Positions 40,768 to 50,198 of a stretch of 64,000 nucleotides of DNA are shown here, in pieces. The notes beneath the pieces were generated by a model that was not told the origin of the DNA, ran no database searches, and saw nothing but the letters and a program-made list of their open reading frames with translations. Origin of the DNA: Oscillibacter sp. (GTDB taxonomy: Bacteria > Bacillota > Clostridia > Oscillospirales > Oscillospiraceae); contig DPPB01000004.1 in assembly GCA_003539495.1 (NCBI GenBank), positions 1 to 64,000 of the forward strand. Reading direction: 5' to 3'. The position numbers and the translations under genes are program-made. Numbering within the stretch: position 1 is the stretch's first letter; every line of letters starts with the position of its first letter.

Positions 40768-42909
40768 ATGCCAGCAACGAAAATCGGCGACAAGATCATC
40801 CGGGTGGATGCCATCGAAAAAGCCCGGGGCGAGGCGACCTATGTCTGCGACATGACCCTGCCGGATATGCAGTACGCCTACATGGTTCGCTCCACGGTCC
40901 CCAGAGGGACAATTGACGCCATCCACCTGCCGGAATTTCCGGAGGGCTATTATTTCATCTCCGCCAAGGACATTCCCGCCCAAGGAAAGAACGAGCTGTG
41001 GATGATTATGAAGGATTGGCGCTGCTTTGCCGAGGATTATGTGCTGTATGTGGGCGAGACCATCGGTATTGTAGTAGGACCCGACCGAGCGACACTGAAG
41101 GACCTGCGGGATCAGATCAAGATTGACTACACCGAGCAGACGCCCGCCGTGACCATTGACGATGGCATCAACAGCGTGGGCGGCCCCATGTTCCCGGAGA
41201 AGGGCAGCAATGTCATGTGTGAGCTGTTCTGTGAGAAGGGCAGACCCATGGAGGAGGTCTTTGCCGAGGCGGACGAAATTTTTGAGGAGACCCTGACCAC
41301 CCCCTACCAGGAGCACGCCCATCTGGAGACCAACAGCGCCATTGCCGACTATGAGGATGGGAAGTTCGTATTCTACGCATCTGCCCAGTGCCCGTTTTAC
41401 ATCCGCAAGTCCATTGCCGGTCTGCTGGACGTTCCCTATGATGACATCATCATCCGCCAGTGTACCACCGGCGGCGCCTTCGGCGGCAAGGAGCATTTCC
41501 CGGATGTGCTTTGCGGCGCACTGCTCATTGCGGAAAACAAGATCCGCAAGCCCATCAAGATGGTTTTTGACCGGGAGGAGGACACCCAGTTCAGCGTGAA
41601 GCGCCATCCCTCCAAATGCATCTACAAGACCGCTGTGAAAAACGGCGAGATCATCGGCACTGAGGGCCATATCTACTATAACTGCGGTGCGTATCTGTCC
41701 TCTTCCTTCGTGGTGCTGCAGCGGGGTGTGTTCCACGCCAACGGTGTGTATACCATTCCCAACACCTATCTCAAGGGCGAGGGCATCGGCACCAACACCT
41801 TCCCCACCTGCGCCTTCCGTGGCTTCGGCGCACCTCAAACTCTGTTCTGCTTTGAGACCCATCTGACCCACCTGGCCCACCATTTGGGTGTAGACCCCCT
41901 GGCGTTCAAGATGCGCTATTTGGCCAAGAAGGGTGACGAGACCACCACCAACGGCCACATCATCGAGGATGTGAAACTGCCGGAGATGATCGATGTCATC
42001 ACCAAGGAATCCGACTACTGGAACAAGATCAAGGAATATAAGCCCGGCTGCGGACGGGGCATCGGCGTGGCGCTTTATAACCACGGCGGCGCTTTCACCG
42101 GCAACGGCGAGCAGGCCATTATCAAGGGCCACGCCCGGCTGACCAAGACCGGCGATAAGGTGGAGATTTTTGTGGGCTCCACGGAGATGGGTCAGGGTTT
42201 CCGCACCACTCTGCGCAAGATCTGCGCCGCCACCCTGGGAATTTCCATGGATAATATTGAGTATAAGAATCCCGATACCTCCAAGGTGGTGGATTCCGGC
42301 CCCACCGCCGCTTCTCGGTCTACGATGGTCGTTGGCCGTCTGGTGGAGCGGGCCGCACTGGAGATGAAGGAGCGCTGGAACGAGGGCGATTTCTCCACCG
42401 AGGTGGAGTATGAGCATCCCGAGGGTTATCCCTGGGACCAGGCCACCTTCCGGGGTGACGCATACCTGGGCTACGGCTGGGGCGCAGTGATCGTGGAGGT
42501 GGAGGTGGATAAACTCACCAACGAGGTCAAGACCCTGGGCGTGTGGTCCTCCCATGAGATCGGCAAGGCCATTGACGAGCTTATCGTTCACGGCCAGGTC
42601 AACGGCGGTATCCTGCAGTCTCTGGGCTATGGCTCTATGGAAAAGCTGGAGAATAAGAAGGGCTACTTCAAGCAGAAGAGCATGTCCGACTATGTCATTC
42701 CTACGTCCATGGACTTCCCCAAGCAGTTCTGTCACATCCAGGAAAATCCCTATCCCTGGGGCCCCTACGGCGCCAAGGGCATGGGCGAGCTGGTGTTCAA
42801 CGGCGCCTCAGCGGCCTATGTGGACGCGGTGGAGCGGGCTCTGAACTGTAAATTTACTTCCATTCCTATCCCCGCTGAAGATATTGAGGAGGCGCTGAAG
42901 AATGTATAA
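40768..42909 (+). CDS. Xanthine dehydrogenase family, molybdopterin subunit
   Basis: This 713-residue protein of the molybdenum hydroxylase large-subunit family has an Ald_Xan_dh domain (about 10-115), Gly-Gly-Ala-Phe-Gly-Gly-Lys-Glu (Mo cofactor contact, about 225), Arg-Gly-Phe-Gly-Ala-Pro-Gln, and near the end Gly-Ala-Lys-Gly-Met-Gly-Glu with the catalytic Glu. It hydroxylates a heterocycle or aldehyde, most likely a purine. It is shorter than the 750-780 of many relatives. AAGGGAGG precedes the ATG at 40768. It overlaps the Fe-S gene by 8 bases. The neighbours mocA, yqeB and yqeC indicate a selenium-type enzyme. Confidence 0.88.
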   Translation: MPATKIGDKIIRVDAIEKARGEATYVCDMTLPDMQYAYMVRSTVPRGTIDAIHLPEFPEGYYFISAKDIPAQGKNELWMIMKDWRCFAEDYVLYVGETIGIVVGPDRATLKDLRDQIKIDYTEQTPAVTIDDGINSVGGPMFPEKGSNVMCELFCEKGRPMEEVFAEADEIFEETLTTPYQEHAHLETNSAIADYEDGKFVFYASAQCPFYIRKSIAGLLDVPYDDIIIRQCTTGGAFGGKEHFPDVLCGALLIAENKIRKPIKMVFDREEDTQFSVKRHPSKCIYKTAVKNGEIIGTEGHIYYNCGAYLSSSFVVLQRGVFHANGVYTIPNTYLKGEGIGTNTFPTCAFRGFGAPQTLFCFETHLTHLAHHLGVDPLAFKMRYLAKKGDETTTNGHIIEDVKLPEMIDVITKESDYWNKIKEYKPGCGRGIGVALYNHGGAFTGNGEQAIIKGHARLTKTGDKVEIFVGSTEMGQGFRTTLRKICAATLGISMDNIEYKNPDTSKVVDSGPTAASRSTMVVGRLVERAALEMKERWNEGDFSTEVEYEHPEGYPWDQATFRGDAYLGYGWGAVIVEVEVDKLTNEVKTLGVWSSHEIGKAIDELIVHGQVNGGILQSLGYGSMEKLENKKGYFKQKSMSDYVIPTSMDFPKQFCHIQENPYPWGPYGAKGMGELVFNGASAAYVDAVERALNCKFTSIPIPAEDIEEALKNV

Positions 42910-43384
42910 CGATGTTCGATTTACGCTGAATGGCAAGCCCATGGTCTACACCGGTAACCCCCTGCGGCGGCTGCTGGATGTGCTGCGGGAGGACTACGGT
43001 CTCACCGGCAGCAAGGAGGGCTGCGGCGAGGGCGAGTGCGGCGCCTGCTCCATCATTAAAAACGGCAAGCTGGTGACCCCCTGTATCATCCCTGTGGGCT
43101 CTATCCAGGGGGCAGAGCTGCTGACTATTGAGGGGATTCGCGACACCGAGAAGGGCAAGTGCATCATCGAGGCATATGCCGAGGGCGGCGCTGTGCAGTG
43201 CGGCTTCTGCATCCCGGGCATGGTGATGGCCACCTATGTGCTGCTCAACGAGAACCCTGACCCCACAGAGGATGAAATCCGCTTGGGCATCAGCGGCAAT
43301 CTCTGCCGCTGTACCGGCTATGACCTGATCGTGGAGTCTATCCATCTGGCCGCCAAGAAAGGAGCTGCATTATGGAAGAAGTAA
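42902..43384 (+). CDS. Xanthine dehydrogenase family, [2Fe-2S] subunit
   Basis: This 160-residue protein has both clusters: a plant-ferredoxin set (C41, C46, C49, C61) and the helical set (C100, C103, C135, C137). All eight ligands are present. It passes electrons from Mo to FAD. It overlaps both neighbours. It is the only complete Fe-S subunit in the five-gene operon. Confidence 0.93.
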   Translation: MYNDVRFTLNGKPMVYTGNPLRRLLDVLREDYGLTGSKEGCGEGECGACSIIKNGKLVTPCIIPVGSIQGAELLTIEGIRDTEKGKCIIEAYAEGGAVQCGFCIPGMVMATYVLLNENPDPTEDEIRLGISGNLCRCTGYDLIVESIHLAAKKGAALWKK

Positions 43385-44241
43385 AATGCTATATGCCGCA
43401 AACCCTGGCTGAAGCCCTGCAGATTCGCAAGGAGACCGGGGCCCAGCCCCTGGCAGGCGGCTCCGACCTGATGGTGGCCAACAGCCGCGGCGCGGGTATT
43501 GTGCCGGGCTTTAAGAAGCCGATTTTGATTATCTCTAACCTGCCGGAGCTGAAGGGCATCCGCCGGTTGGACGACGGCACAGTGGAGATCGGCGCCCTGT
43601 CTACCTCCTGGGAAATTCATACCTCACCTGTAACCCATCCGCTTCTGAAGGATGCCGCTTCTCGCATGGGCGCTATTGCCCTGCGAAACAGCGCTACCAT
43701 CGGCGGCAACATCGGCAACGCCTCCCCTAAGGGCGATATGCCCCAGCCGCTGATCCTGCTGGACGCGGAGGTGGTGCTCCAGAGCGTGGACGGTCAGCGG
43801 CGGATGAAGGTGGATGATTTCATCATCAAGACCAAGGTCACCGCCATCCGTGACGATGAGCTCATTACCAAGGTGGTCATTCCGCCTCAGGAGTTTACGC
43901 ATATTTTCTTTCGCAAAATCGGCATGCGCCGCTCCAACGCCATTTCTAAGCTGACCCTTTCCGCCGCCGCCAACATCCAAAACGGCGTAGTGGTGGATTT
44001 CCGGGCCTCCTCCGGTGCCGCCGGCCCTAAGGTGGAGCGCAGCCGTGGGGTGGAGAGTCTGCTCATCGGCCACAAGGTTGAGGAGCTGCCGGAGCTAAAG
44101 GGCGCATTCCTGGATGCCTGGTGCAGCGATGTCATCGCGCCCCACGCAATGCCCGAATACCGCCGCAATGCCACCCGGCGTATGCTGGAGTATTTCATTG
44201 ACGCCCTGGTGGCCGGTCACCCGGAAGGCCGGGTAGAATAA
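43372..44241 (+). CDS. Xanthine dehydrogenase family, FAD subunit (first copy)
   Basis: This 289-residue protein has the FAD-binding Leu-Ala-Gly-Gly-Ser-Asp-Leu (about 24-30) and Thr-Ile-Gly-Gly-Asn-Ile-Gly-Asn-Ala near 108, plus the CO-dehydrogenase flavoprotein C-terminal domain. It hands electrons to NAD+ or another acceptor. It starts inside the end of the Fe-S gene. Confidence 0.93.
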   Translation: MEEVKCYMPQTLAEALQIRKETGAQPLAGGSDLMVANSRGAGIVPGFKKPILIISNLPELKGIRRLDDGTVEIGALSTSWEIHTSPVTHPLLKDAASRMGAIALRNSATIGGNIGNASPKGDMPQPLILLDAEVVLQSVDGQRRMKVDDFIIKTKVTAIRDDELITKVVIPPQEFTHIFFRKIGMRRSNAISKLTLSAAANIQNGVVVDFRASSGAAGPKVERSRGVESLLIGHKVEELPELKGAFLDAWCSDVIAPHAMPEYRRNATRRMLEYFIDALVAGHPEGRVE

Positions 44242-44256
44242 GCAGGAGGAATGAAC

Positions 44257-44949
44257 ATGATTTATCATCCCACAACCCCGCTGGAGGCTGTGACCCTGCG
44301 CAAGCAGAATGCCGACACCGCCGTGTATTTGGCCGGCGGCACCGATGACCTGCGCCTGAACGGCAGTGCCCCGGGGAAGGATCTTATTGATATCAGCGCC
44401 CTGGGGCTGGACGATATTTTCGTGCAGGACGGCAAGCTCTATATCGGCGCCCGCTGCACCTTTAATCAGGTCATAGAGAGCGACCTGGTGCCGGAGTTTA
44501 TCAAGGAAGCTGCCCATTTCTGTGCGTCCTTTACCAAGCGCAACAGCGCCACCGTTGGCGGCAACATCGGTCTGCGCCGCCAGGACAGCTACCTGGCCGC
44601 AGCCCTGACGGCAGCGGATGCGGAGCTCAAGTCCATGACGCCCCACGGCGAGGAGATGAAGCCCATCGGCGAGTATCTGCAGGGCAAGTGCATGCGCCTT
44701 ATTGAGTATGTGGTGCTGGATGCGGACCGTACCGGCTGGGTCAAGCGCTTCACCAACACCGCCTCCAGCCACGCAGCCGTGACGGCGGCGGTGTCCGGGG
44801 ACATCTACGCACTCAGCGTCTCCGGCAGTGACTTTGCCTATGGCACCACGCCGGATCTGGCGGATTCCATGGAATTCACTGACGATATTTCCGGCAGTGC
44901 TGCCTATAAGAAGTACCTGGCAAAGACCGTATTTACACTGGGGAGGTAA
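44257..44949 (+). CDS. ygfM: YgfM-like FAD-binding subunit (second copy)
   Basis: This 230-residue FAD subunit has Leu-Ala-Gly-Gly-Thr-Asp-Asp (about 28) and Ala-Thr-Val-Gly-Gly-Asn-Ile-Gly-Leu near 95. It is shorter than the first copy and only distantly similar. It resembles E. coli YgfM, which likewise sits directly before xdhD. AGGAGG favours the ATG at 44257 over one at 44251. It lies 5 bp before the next gene. Confidence 0.8.
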   Translation: MIYHPTTPLEAVTLRKQNADTAVYLAGGTDDLRLNGSAPGKDLIDISALGLDDIFVQDGKLYIGARCTFNQVIESDLVPEFIKEAAHFCASFTKRNSATVGGNIGLRRQDSYLAAALTAADAELKSMTPHGEEMKPIGEYLQGKCMRLIEYVVLDADRTGWVKRFTNTASSHAAVTAAVSGDIYALSVSGSDFAYGTTPDLADSMEFTDDISGSAAYKKYLAKTVFTLGR

Positions 44950-44954
44950 AGCAA

Positions 44955-47834
44955 ATGGAAGTGAAATGCAGACTCAACGGTGAGAATATTATTCTGCGCG
45001 GCGAGCCTACGGATCGCCTGCGGGATGTGCTGTACCACACCGGGTGCTACTCCGTCCGCGACAGCGACGATGCCGAGGGCTTTGCCGGATCCGATACCAT
45101 TATTTTTAACGGCCAACTGAAGTACTCCAATTTTATCCTGCTCTACCAGGCGGAGGGCGCCAACATTAAAACGGCGGAGTCCCTGCTGGAAAAGGGCGAG
45201 CTGAACTATGTGCAAAAGGCCATGGTGGCTGCAGGCATCGTGCAGAGCGCCTATAACGCGCCGGCGGCGGCACTGATTCTCACCTGGCTGCTGGAAAAGC
45301 ATCCCAACCCCACCCGGGAACAAATCAAGAATGTGCTGACCGGCATTTTTATCCGTGACGCGGGCTATGAGCACTACTATTTGGCTGTGAAGCTGGCCTG
45401 CGAGCTGCGGGACGAGGGCGAGTTCAAGACGAAGATCGCCCCCTCCTTCCGCCCTCAGCTGGACATCATCGGTAAGCCTGCCGGGAAAATCGACGGCGCG
45501 GCTCTGGTTTCCGGTGAGCCTGTATTTGTGGAGGACAAGGTCCCGGCCAATGCCTGGTGCCTGCATGTGCTGCGCAGCCCCTTTGCCAGCGCCTATATTA
45601 AGTCTATCGATACCAGTGAGGCGGAGAAGCTGGACGGCGTGGCCGCCATCATCACGGCGGAAAACTGCCCGGATGTGTACTATATGCAGGCCGGACAGGG
45701 TACCCCCGAGCCGTCCCCCCATGACCGCCGCCTGTTTAACCGGAAGGTCCGCCATGTGGGCGACCGTGTGGCGGGTATCGTGGCCCGTACAGCGGAAATT
45801 GCCGACAAGGCTGCCGCACTTATTAAGGTGGAGTACGAGCCCACGGAGGCGGTGTTCACTGTGGAGGAGGCTATGGCCCCGGGGGCACCCCTGGTTCACA
45901 ACGGCCCTGTGCAATACAATGCCGGTGCCCCCGATGACCTGGAGGCGTACAACAAGCTCCAGGGCGATCCTCGGGAGGGGAAGGTGGTCTATCAGTTCCC
46001 CCTGCACGCCGACATTCATAAGAACATCGCCGCATCCAATAAGGGCGGTATCGGCGACATGGAGAAGGGCTTTGCCGAGGCGGATGCCATTGTGGAGCGG
46101 ACCTACCAGACCAGCCAAATTCAGCACACACCACTGGAGCCCCATGTGTGCTATGCCCACGTGGAGGGCGGCCGATTAGTGCTGAACTGTGCTACCCAGG
46201 TGCCATACCATGTGCGCCGCATCGTCAGCTGGGTCTGCGGTATTCCCGAGAATAAGATCCATGTTATCAAGGAACGTGTGGGCGGCGGCTATGGCTCTAA
46301 GCAGGACATCCTGGTAGAGGAGCTCACCGGCTACGCCGCCTGGATTACCAAGAAGCCCGTGTATTACCGCAACACCCGGGCCGAGGAGTTCTATGCCAAC
46401 TCCACCCGCCATCCCATGCGGGTCCATGTGAAGATGGGCGGCAAGAAGGACGGCACCATCACCGCCCTGTTCATGGAGGTCTGCGCTAATACCGGCCCCT
46501 ATGGCAACCACTGCCTGACGGTGCCTATGAACAGCTGCTCCAAAACCATGCCCCTGTTTAAGGTGGACAACATGGCCTATGACCTGAAGGTGTACTACAC
46601 CAATACGCCCCCGGCCGGTGCCTACCAGGGCTATGGTACGCCCAAGGGCACCTATGGCATCATGATGGCCATGGCGGAGCTTGCTGACAAGCTGGGCATC
46701 GATTACCGCACCATGGTGGAGAAAAACCACGTGGAAGAGGGCTATATGCTGGAGATCCTCAAGGGCCTGGGTGAGGGCCGCGAGGGCGCTGTGGTGCCCG
46801 TGGGCTCCTGCGGACTGGACGAGGCTATAAAGCAGGGCTGCGACATGATCGATTGGGGCAAGAAGGAAGTGTCCGACGACCCCGATTGGAGAATCGGCAA
46901 GGGCTTTGCCATGATTATGCAGGGCTCGGGCCTGCCGGGCCTGGATCACGCTGAGGCCATTGCCAAGCTGGAGACCGACGGCACCGTTATCCTCAACAGC
47001 GGCGGCGCCGACCTGGGCACGGGCTTGGATACCATCTCTGCCAAGATCGTGGCGGAGGTGCTGAAGCTGCCCATGGACCGTATCACGGTGGTTTCCGGTG
47101 ACACGGACTCTTGTGCCTTTGATACCGGCGCCTATGCATCCTCCGGCACCTTCTTCAGCGGCAACGCTTCTCTGGTGGCTACTACGAAGCTGAAGGAGCT
47201 GATTTTGAAGGAGGCCGCCCTGCAAATGGAGGAGAAGGTGGAGAACCTGGATGTCCGGGCCCCCGGCGAGGTGTACTCCAAGGATACCGGCGCTGCACTC
47301 TCTTACTATGACCTGGTGCATACCGCCACCAGCGGCACGGGACGCGGCCAGATGGTTGCCCACGGCAGCTTTGTCACCAACGCATCCTCCGTGCCCTACG
47401 GCGCGCACTTTGCCCAGGTGGCGGTGAATGTGAAGACCGGTGAAATTAAGGTGCAGAAGTTCTATGCCCTGCAGGATGCCGGTACGCCCATCAATCCGGA
47501 GATTGCCCTGTGCCAGATGTACGGTGCGGTGATGAAGTCCATCGGACATTCTCTGTATGAGGATATGAAGCTGGATAAAAACGGCAAGTGCATCAACGCC
47601 AATCTTACCGATTACGGCGCACCCATGATCGACGAGGCTCCGGAGGATTTCAAGTCTGTCCTCATTGATGTGGACGATAAGTTCGGCCCCTACGGTGCCA
47701 AGTCCATTTCCGAGATTGCCTGTAACGGTGCGGCCCCCGCTATCGGCATTGCTATCCACGATGCCTGCGGCGTGTGGCTGCGCAGCTGGCCTATGACCCC
47801 GGAGAAGGTGCTGAAGGCTCTGGGTAAGATTTGA
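44955..47834 (+). CDS. xdhD: XdhD/YgfN-like molybdenum hydroxylase with a cluster-less [2Fe-2S] domain
   Basis: This 959-residue protein has an N-terminal domain (1-155) with the [2Fe-2S] fold outline, then the Mo catalytic domains (about 165-959). The large domain keeps Gly-Gly-Gly-Tyr-Gly-Ser-Lys-Gln and Gly-Ala-Lys-Ser-Ile-Ser-Glu with the catalytic Glu. In the N domain, places where cluster cysteines belong read Ser98, Asn101, Ile133 and Asp135, and the first site reads Arg-Asp-Ser-Asp-Asp-Ala-Glu-Gly. All eight ligands are lost. The size and this feature match E. coli XdhD (YgfN), as I recall, placed in selenium-dependent purine metabolism. E. coli YgfK is not present here. AGGTAAAGC precedes the ATG. 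Confidence 0.85.
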   Translation: MEVKCRLNGENIILRGEPTDRLRDVLYHTGCYSVRDSDDAEGFAGSDTIIFNGQLKYSNFILLYQAEGANIKTAESLLEKGELNYVQKAMVAAGIVQSAYNAPAAALILTWLLEKHPNPTREQIKNVLTGIFIRDAGYEHYYLAVKLACELRDEGEFKTKIAPSFRPQLDIIGKPAGKIDGAALVSGEPVFVEDKVPANAWCLHVLRSPFASAYIKSIDTSEAEKLDGVAAIITAENCPDVYYMQAGQGTPEPSPHDRRLFNRKVRHVGDRVAGIVARTAEIADKAAALIKVEYEPTEAVFTVEEAMAPGAPLVHNGPVQYNAGAPDDLEAYNKLQGDPREGKVVYQFPLHADIHKNIAASNKGGIGDMEKGFAEADAIVERTYQTSQIQHTPLEPHVCYAHVEGGRLVLNCATQVPYHVRRIVSWVCGIPENKIHVIKERVGGGYGSKQDILVEELTGYAAWITKKPVYYRNTRAEEFYANSTRHPMRVHVKMGGKKDGTITALFMEVCANTGPYGNHCLTVPMNSCSKTMPLFKVDNMAYDLKVYYTNTPPAGAYQGYGTPKGTYGIMMAMAELADKLGIDYRTMVEKNHVEEGYMLEILKGLGEGREGAVVPVGSCGLDEAIKQGCDMIDWGKKEVSDDPDWRIGKGFAMIMQGSGLPGLDHAEAIAKLETDGTVILNSGGADLGTGLDTISAKIVAEVLKLPMDRITVVSGDTDSCAFDTGAYASSGTFFSGNASLVATTKLKELILKEAALQMEEKVENLDVRAPGEVYSKDTGAALSYYDLVHTATSGTGRGQMVAHGSFVTNASSVPYGAHFAQVAVNVKTGEIKVQKFYALQDAGTPINPEIALCQMYGAVMKSIGHSLYEDMKLDKNGKCINANLTDYGAPMIDEAPEDFKSVLIDVDDKFGPYGAKSISEIACNGAAPAIGIAIHDACGVWLRSWPMTPEKVLKALGKI

Positions 47835-47843
47835 TTTCATGCG

Positions 47844-47877
47844 AAAAGCGGAGACCCCTTTGGGGTCTCCGCTTTTA
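47844..47877 (+). terminator. Terminator of the hydroxylase operon
   Basis: A 15-bp perfect stem AAAAGCGGAGACCCC with its complement ending in TTTT. Confidence 0.9.
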
Positions 47878-47884
47878 CATCAAA

Positions 47885-47925
47885 AAGGGAAAAGGCGCCG
47901 GCCTGGAAAACCAAGCCGGTGCCTT
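47885..47925 (-). terminator. Terminator of the aminotransferase gene
   Basis: Leftward GGCACCGGCTTGG pairs with CCAGGCCGGCGCC, then TTTTCC. Confidence 0.75.
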
Positions 47926-47944
47926 ATGCCATTTATAGTATGAA

Positions 47945-49129
47945 TCAGTGCAGATTCTCGCGGATAGCTTCGCACAGAGCGGTGATGCCCTGAACAATCT
48001 TCTCCTCGGGCATGCAGGAGTAGTTCAGGCGCAGGGTGTTCTCGTGACCGCCGTTGGGGAAGAAGGAACCGCCGGGAACAAAGGCAACCTTCTTCTCCAA
48101 ACACTTCATCTGCAGCTCCTTGGCATCCATGTACTCAGGCAGGACGACCCAAGCGAACAGACCGCCCTCGGGACGGGTGAAGGTGCAGGGCTCGGGCAGC
48201 TCCTTAGCCAAGGTCTCCATCATCACGGCGCGGCGCTTCTTGTAGCACTCGCGGATGGTGTCCACATGCTTATCCAGGTCAAACATGTCGATCCACTTAG
48301 AGGTCTCCATCTGACCGACAGTGGAAGCCTGCAGGGAAGCAGCCTGCTCCATAAAGTTGTACTTGGCCAGGATGGCATCGTCAGCGCAGACCCAGCCCAG
48401 GCGGTAGCCGGGAGCCAGGATCTTGGAGAAGGTGCCCAGGTAGATGACCAGACCCTTGGTGTCCAGGCTCTTCAGAGCGGGCATATACTCACCCTCGAAG
48501 CGCAGCTCACCATAGGGGTTATCCTCTACCACGGGGATCTCATATTTATTGATGATTTCCATGAACTTGTGGCGGCGCTCCAGATCCCAGGTGCGGCCGG
48601 TGGGGTTCTGGAAATCGGGGATGACGTAAATCATCTTCACCCGCTCGGTGGTGGCCAGAATCTTCTCCAGCTCCTCCATGATCATACCGCCGTCATCGGT
48701 GGGAACCTCAACGAACTTGGGCTCGCAGGCCTTAAAGGCGTTTACGGCGCCCAGGTAGGAGGGGCTCTCCAGCAGCACCACATCGCCGGGGTTCAGAAAC
48801 ACACGGGCGGAGAAATCCAGGCCCTGCTGAGAACCGGAGGTGACCAGGATATGGTCGGCGTCGGTGTGGATATTGTTTTTGGCCAGCATACGCTCGGCGA
48901 TCTGCTCACGCAGGCGCGGGAAACCCTCGGTAGTGGAGTACTGCAGGGCGGCACGGCCATTCTCCTTGAGGACGGCGATGGAGGCTTCCATCATCTGCTC
49001 CACGGGGAACAGCTCGGGGGCGGGCAGACCACCGGCAAAGGAAATGATGTCGGGCTTGGCAGTGAGCTTCAGCAGCTCGCGAATTTCAGAACCCTGCAGC
49101 ATATCCATTCTGTTTGCAAACTGTACCAT
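47945..49129 (-). CDS. PLP-dependent aminotransferase (2-aminoadipate/aromatic type)
   Basis: This 394-residue fold-type I enzyme has Phe-Ala-Gly-Gly-Leu-Pro-Ala-Pro-Glu-Leu-Phe-Pro near the start, Gly-Ser-Gln-Gln-Gly-Leu-Asp, Asp-Phe-Gln-Asn-Pro-Thr-Gly, and Gly-Thr-Phe-Ser-Lys-Ile-Leu-Ala-Pro-Gly with the PLP lysine. It resembles LysN/ARO8-type enzymes with broad use of aminoadipate, aromatic and branched-chain acids. GGAGGAAATTTTT precedes the ATG. It stands alone. Confidence 0.85.
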   Translation of the reverse strand: MVQFANRMDMLQGSEIRELLKLTAKPDIISFAGGLPAPELFPVEQMMEASIAVLKENGRAALQYSTTEGFPRLREQIAERMLAKNNIHTDADHILVTSGSQQGLDFSARVFLNPGDVVLLESPSYLGAVNAFKACEPKFVEVPTDDGGMIMEELEKILATTERVKMIYVIPDFQNPTGRTWDLERRHKFMEIINKYEIPVVEDNPYGELRFEGEYMPALKSLDTKGLVIYLGTFSKILAPGYRLGWVCADDAILAKYNFMEQAASLQASTVGQMETSKWIDMFDLDKHVDTIRECYKKRRAVMMETLAKELPEPCTFTRPEGGLFAWVVLPEYMDAKELQMKCLEKKVAFVPGGSFFPNGGHENTLRLNYSCMPEEKIVQGITALCEAIRENLH

Positions 49130-49394
49130 AAAAATTTCCTCCTAATTACTTTTCCTATTCCGTTTTCGCAAGCGGCGGAGCAAGCTCCGCAGAGTCTTAC
49201 TCTCATCATTTAAGCACATTTCCCCCCATAAGTAAATCAACGAAATGGACAAAAATGGCCGAATTTCAAGGGTTTTTCCATTTTTGGATGAATCACTAAA
49301 AATGTATGGGGTACATTTGGCATTTTGACCGTTTTAGTGGATGGGCTATTGGCCGGGGCAGACGCATATATTATTCTGAAGGGGGGGCGGTGCT
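49130..49394. promoter_or_regulatory. Divergent region before spoIVFA with candidate sigma-E site
   Basis: This region of 265 bases has no gene. A GCGGAGC/GCTCCGC hairpin lies at 49176-49191. GGCTATT (49344-49350), a 14-bp gap and CATATATT (49365-49372) resemble a sigma-E promoter just before the spoIVFA-like gene. By-eye match only. Confidence 0.4.
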
Positions 49395-50198
49395 GTGAGG
49401 GAATATCAAAAAGATCGCAGCCGAGAGGGGCGTGTGCGGCAAAAATCGGAAAAGCCCATGAGCAAACGGGAACGGCGGCGGTTGGTGCGCCTGTCTGTTA
49501 GCGGGATACTGCTGGTGCTGGTGGTGGCGGTAAAGCTGCTGATGCCGGATCTGGCCAATGCTTACAAGGATAAATTGCTGAACCTGATGGGAGAAGACAC
49601 GGACATTGTAGAGGCATTTTCCGCAATGGGGAAGGCTTTTTCCAGGGAGGGCGGCATCCGGGACACCCTGGAGGATGCGTATACAGCTGTATTCGGCGAG
49701 AAAAAACCGGAGGAGGCGGCGTCTCCTGCCCAGACGGCAGCGGCCTTTTCCGGGGTCTATACTCCGGAGAGTCTGCCGGAGCAGACGGCCCTTGACCAGC
49801 GGGTGCTGGGCTTTGCCTATGCCCCGCCCCTGGAGGGAACGGTGACGTCCGCCTTCGGCTACCGGCTGCACCCCATCGCCGGAGAAAACCGATTTCACTA
49901 TGGAGTGGACATCGATGCAGAGGAGGGGACGGGCATCCGGGCCTTTGCGGACGGCGTTGTGGGCGTAGTGGCACAGAGCAGCGATTTGGGAAACTATGTG
50001 ACGGTGGATCATCCCGGTGGCTTTACGACCCTCTATGCCCACTGCAAGTGCATCACTGCCTCCGCCGGGCAGACGGTGCGCTGCGGTGCCATATTGGCCC
50101 AGGTGGGACAGACCGGTGCGGCTACAGGGCCCCACCTGCATTTTGAACTGCACTGGGATCAGGTTTACATAAATCCGGTTTACTATGTGGCGTCATAG
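49395..50198 (+). CDS. spoIVFA: SpoIVFA-like M23 (LytM) membrane protein
   Basis: This 267-residue protein has a very basic N-terminal tail (to about 32), one membrane helix (about 33-52), a linker and a LytM domain (about 150-262). The M23 zinc and catalytic residues are present: His-Tyr-Gly-Val-Asp and His-Leu-His-Phe-Glu. In Bacillus SpoIVFA holds SpoIVFB inactive at the forespore membrane. The next gene is a SpoIVFB-type protease, which supports the name. The GTG start follows an AAGGGGGGG run. Confidence 0.78.
   Translation: MREYQKDRSREGRVRQKSEKPMSKRERRRLVRLSVSGILLVLVVAVKLLMPDLANAYKDKLLNLMGEDTDIVEAFSAMGKAFSREGGIRDTLEDAYTAVFGEKKPEEAASPAQTAAAFSGVYTPESLPEQTALDQRVLGFAYAPPLEGTVTSAFGYRLHPIAGENRFHYGVDIDAEEGTGIRAFADGVVGVVAQSSDLGNYVTVDHPGGFTTLYAHCKCITASAGQTVRCGAILAQVGQTGAATGPHLHFELHWDQVYINPVYYVAS

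Noticed and set aside
40768..47834. Selenocysteine codons in the molybdenum hydroxylases
   Set aside because: No in-frame TGA is seen; selenium in these enzymes is a labile ligand of the Mo cofactor, so none is expected.
46176..47840. 554-codon frame opposite xdhD
   Set aside because: Shadow caused by GC-rich third positions of the real gene.
49395..50198. Ordinary cell-wall endopeptidase
   Set aside because: The M23 residues are intact, but overlap with a SpoIVFB-type M50 protease and the single basic-tail membrane anchor fit SpoIVFA better.
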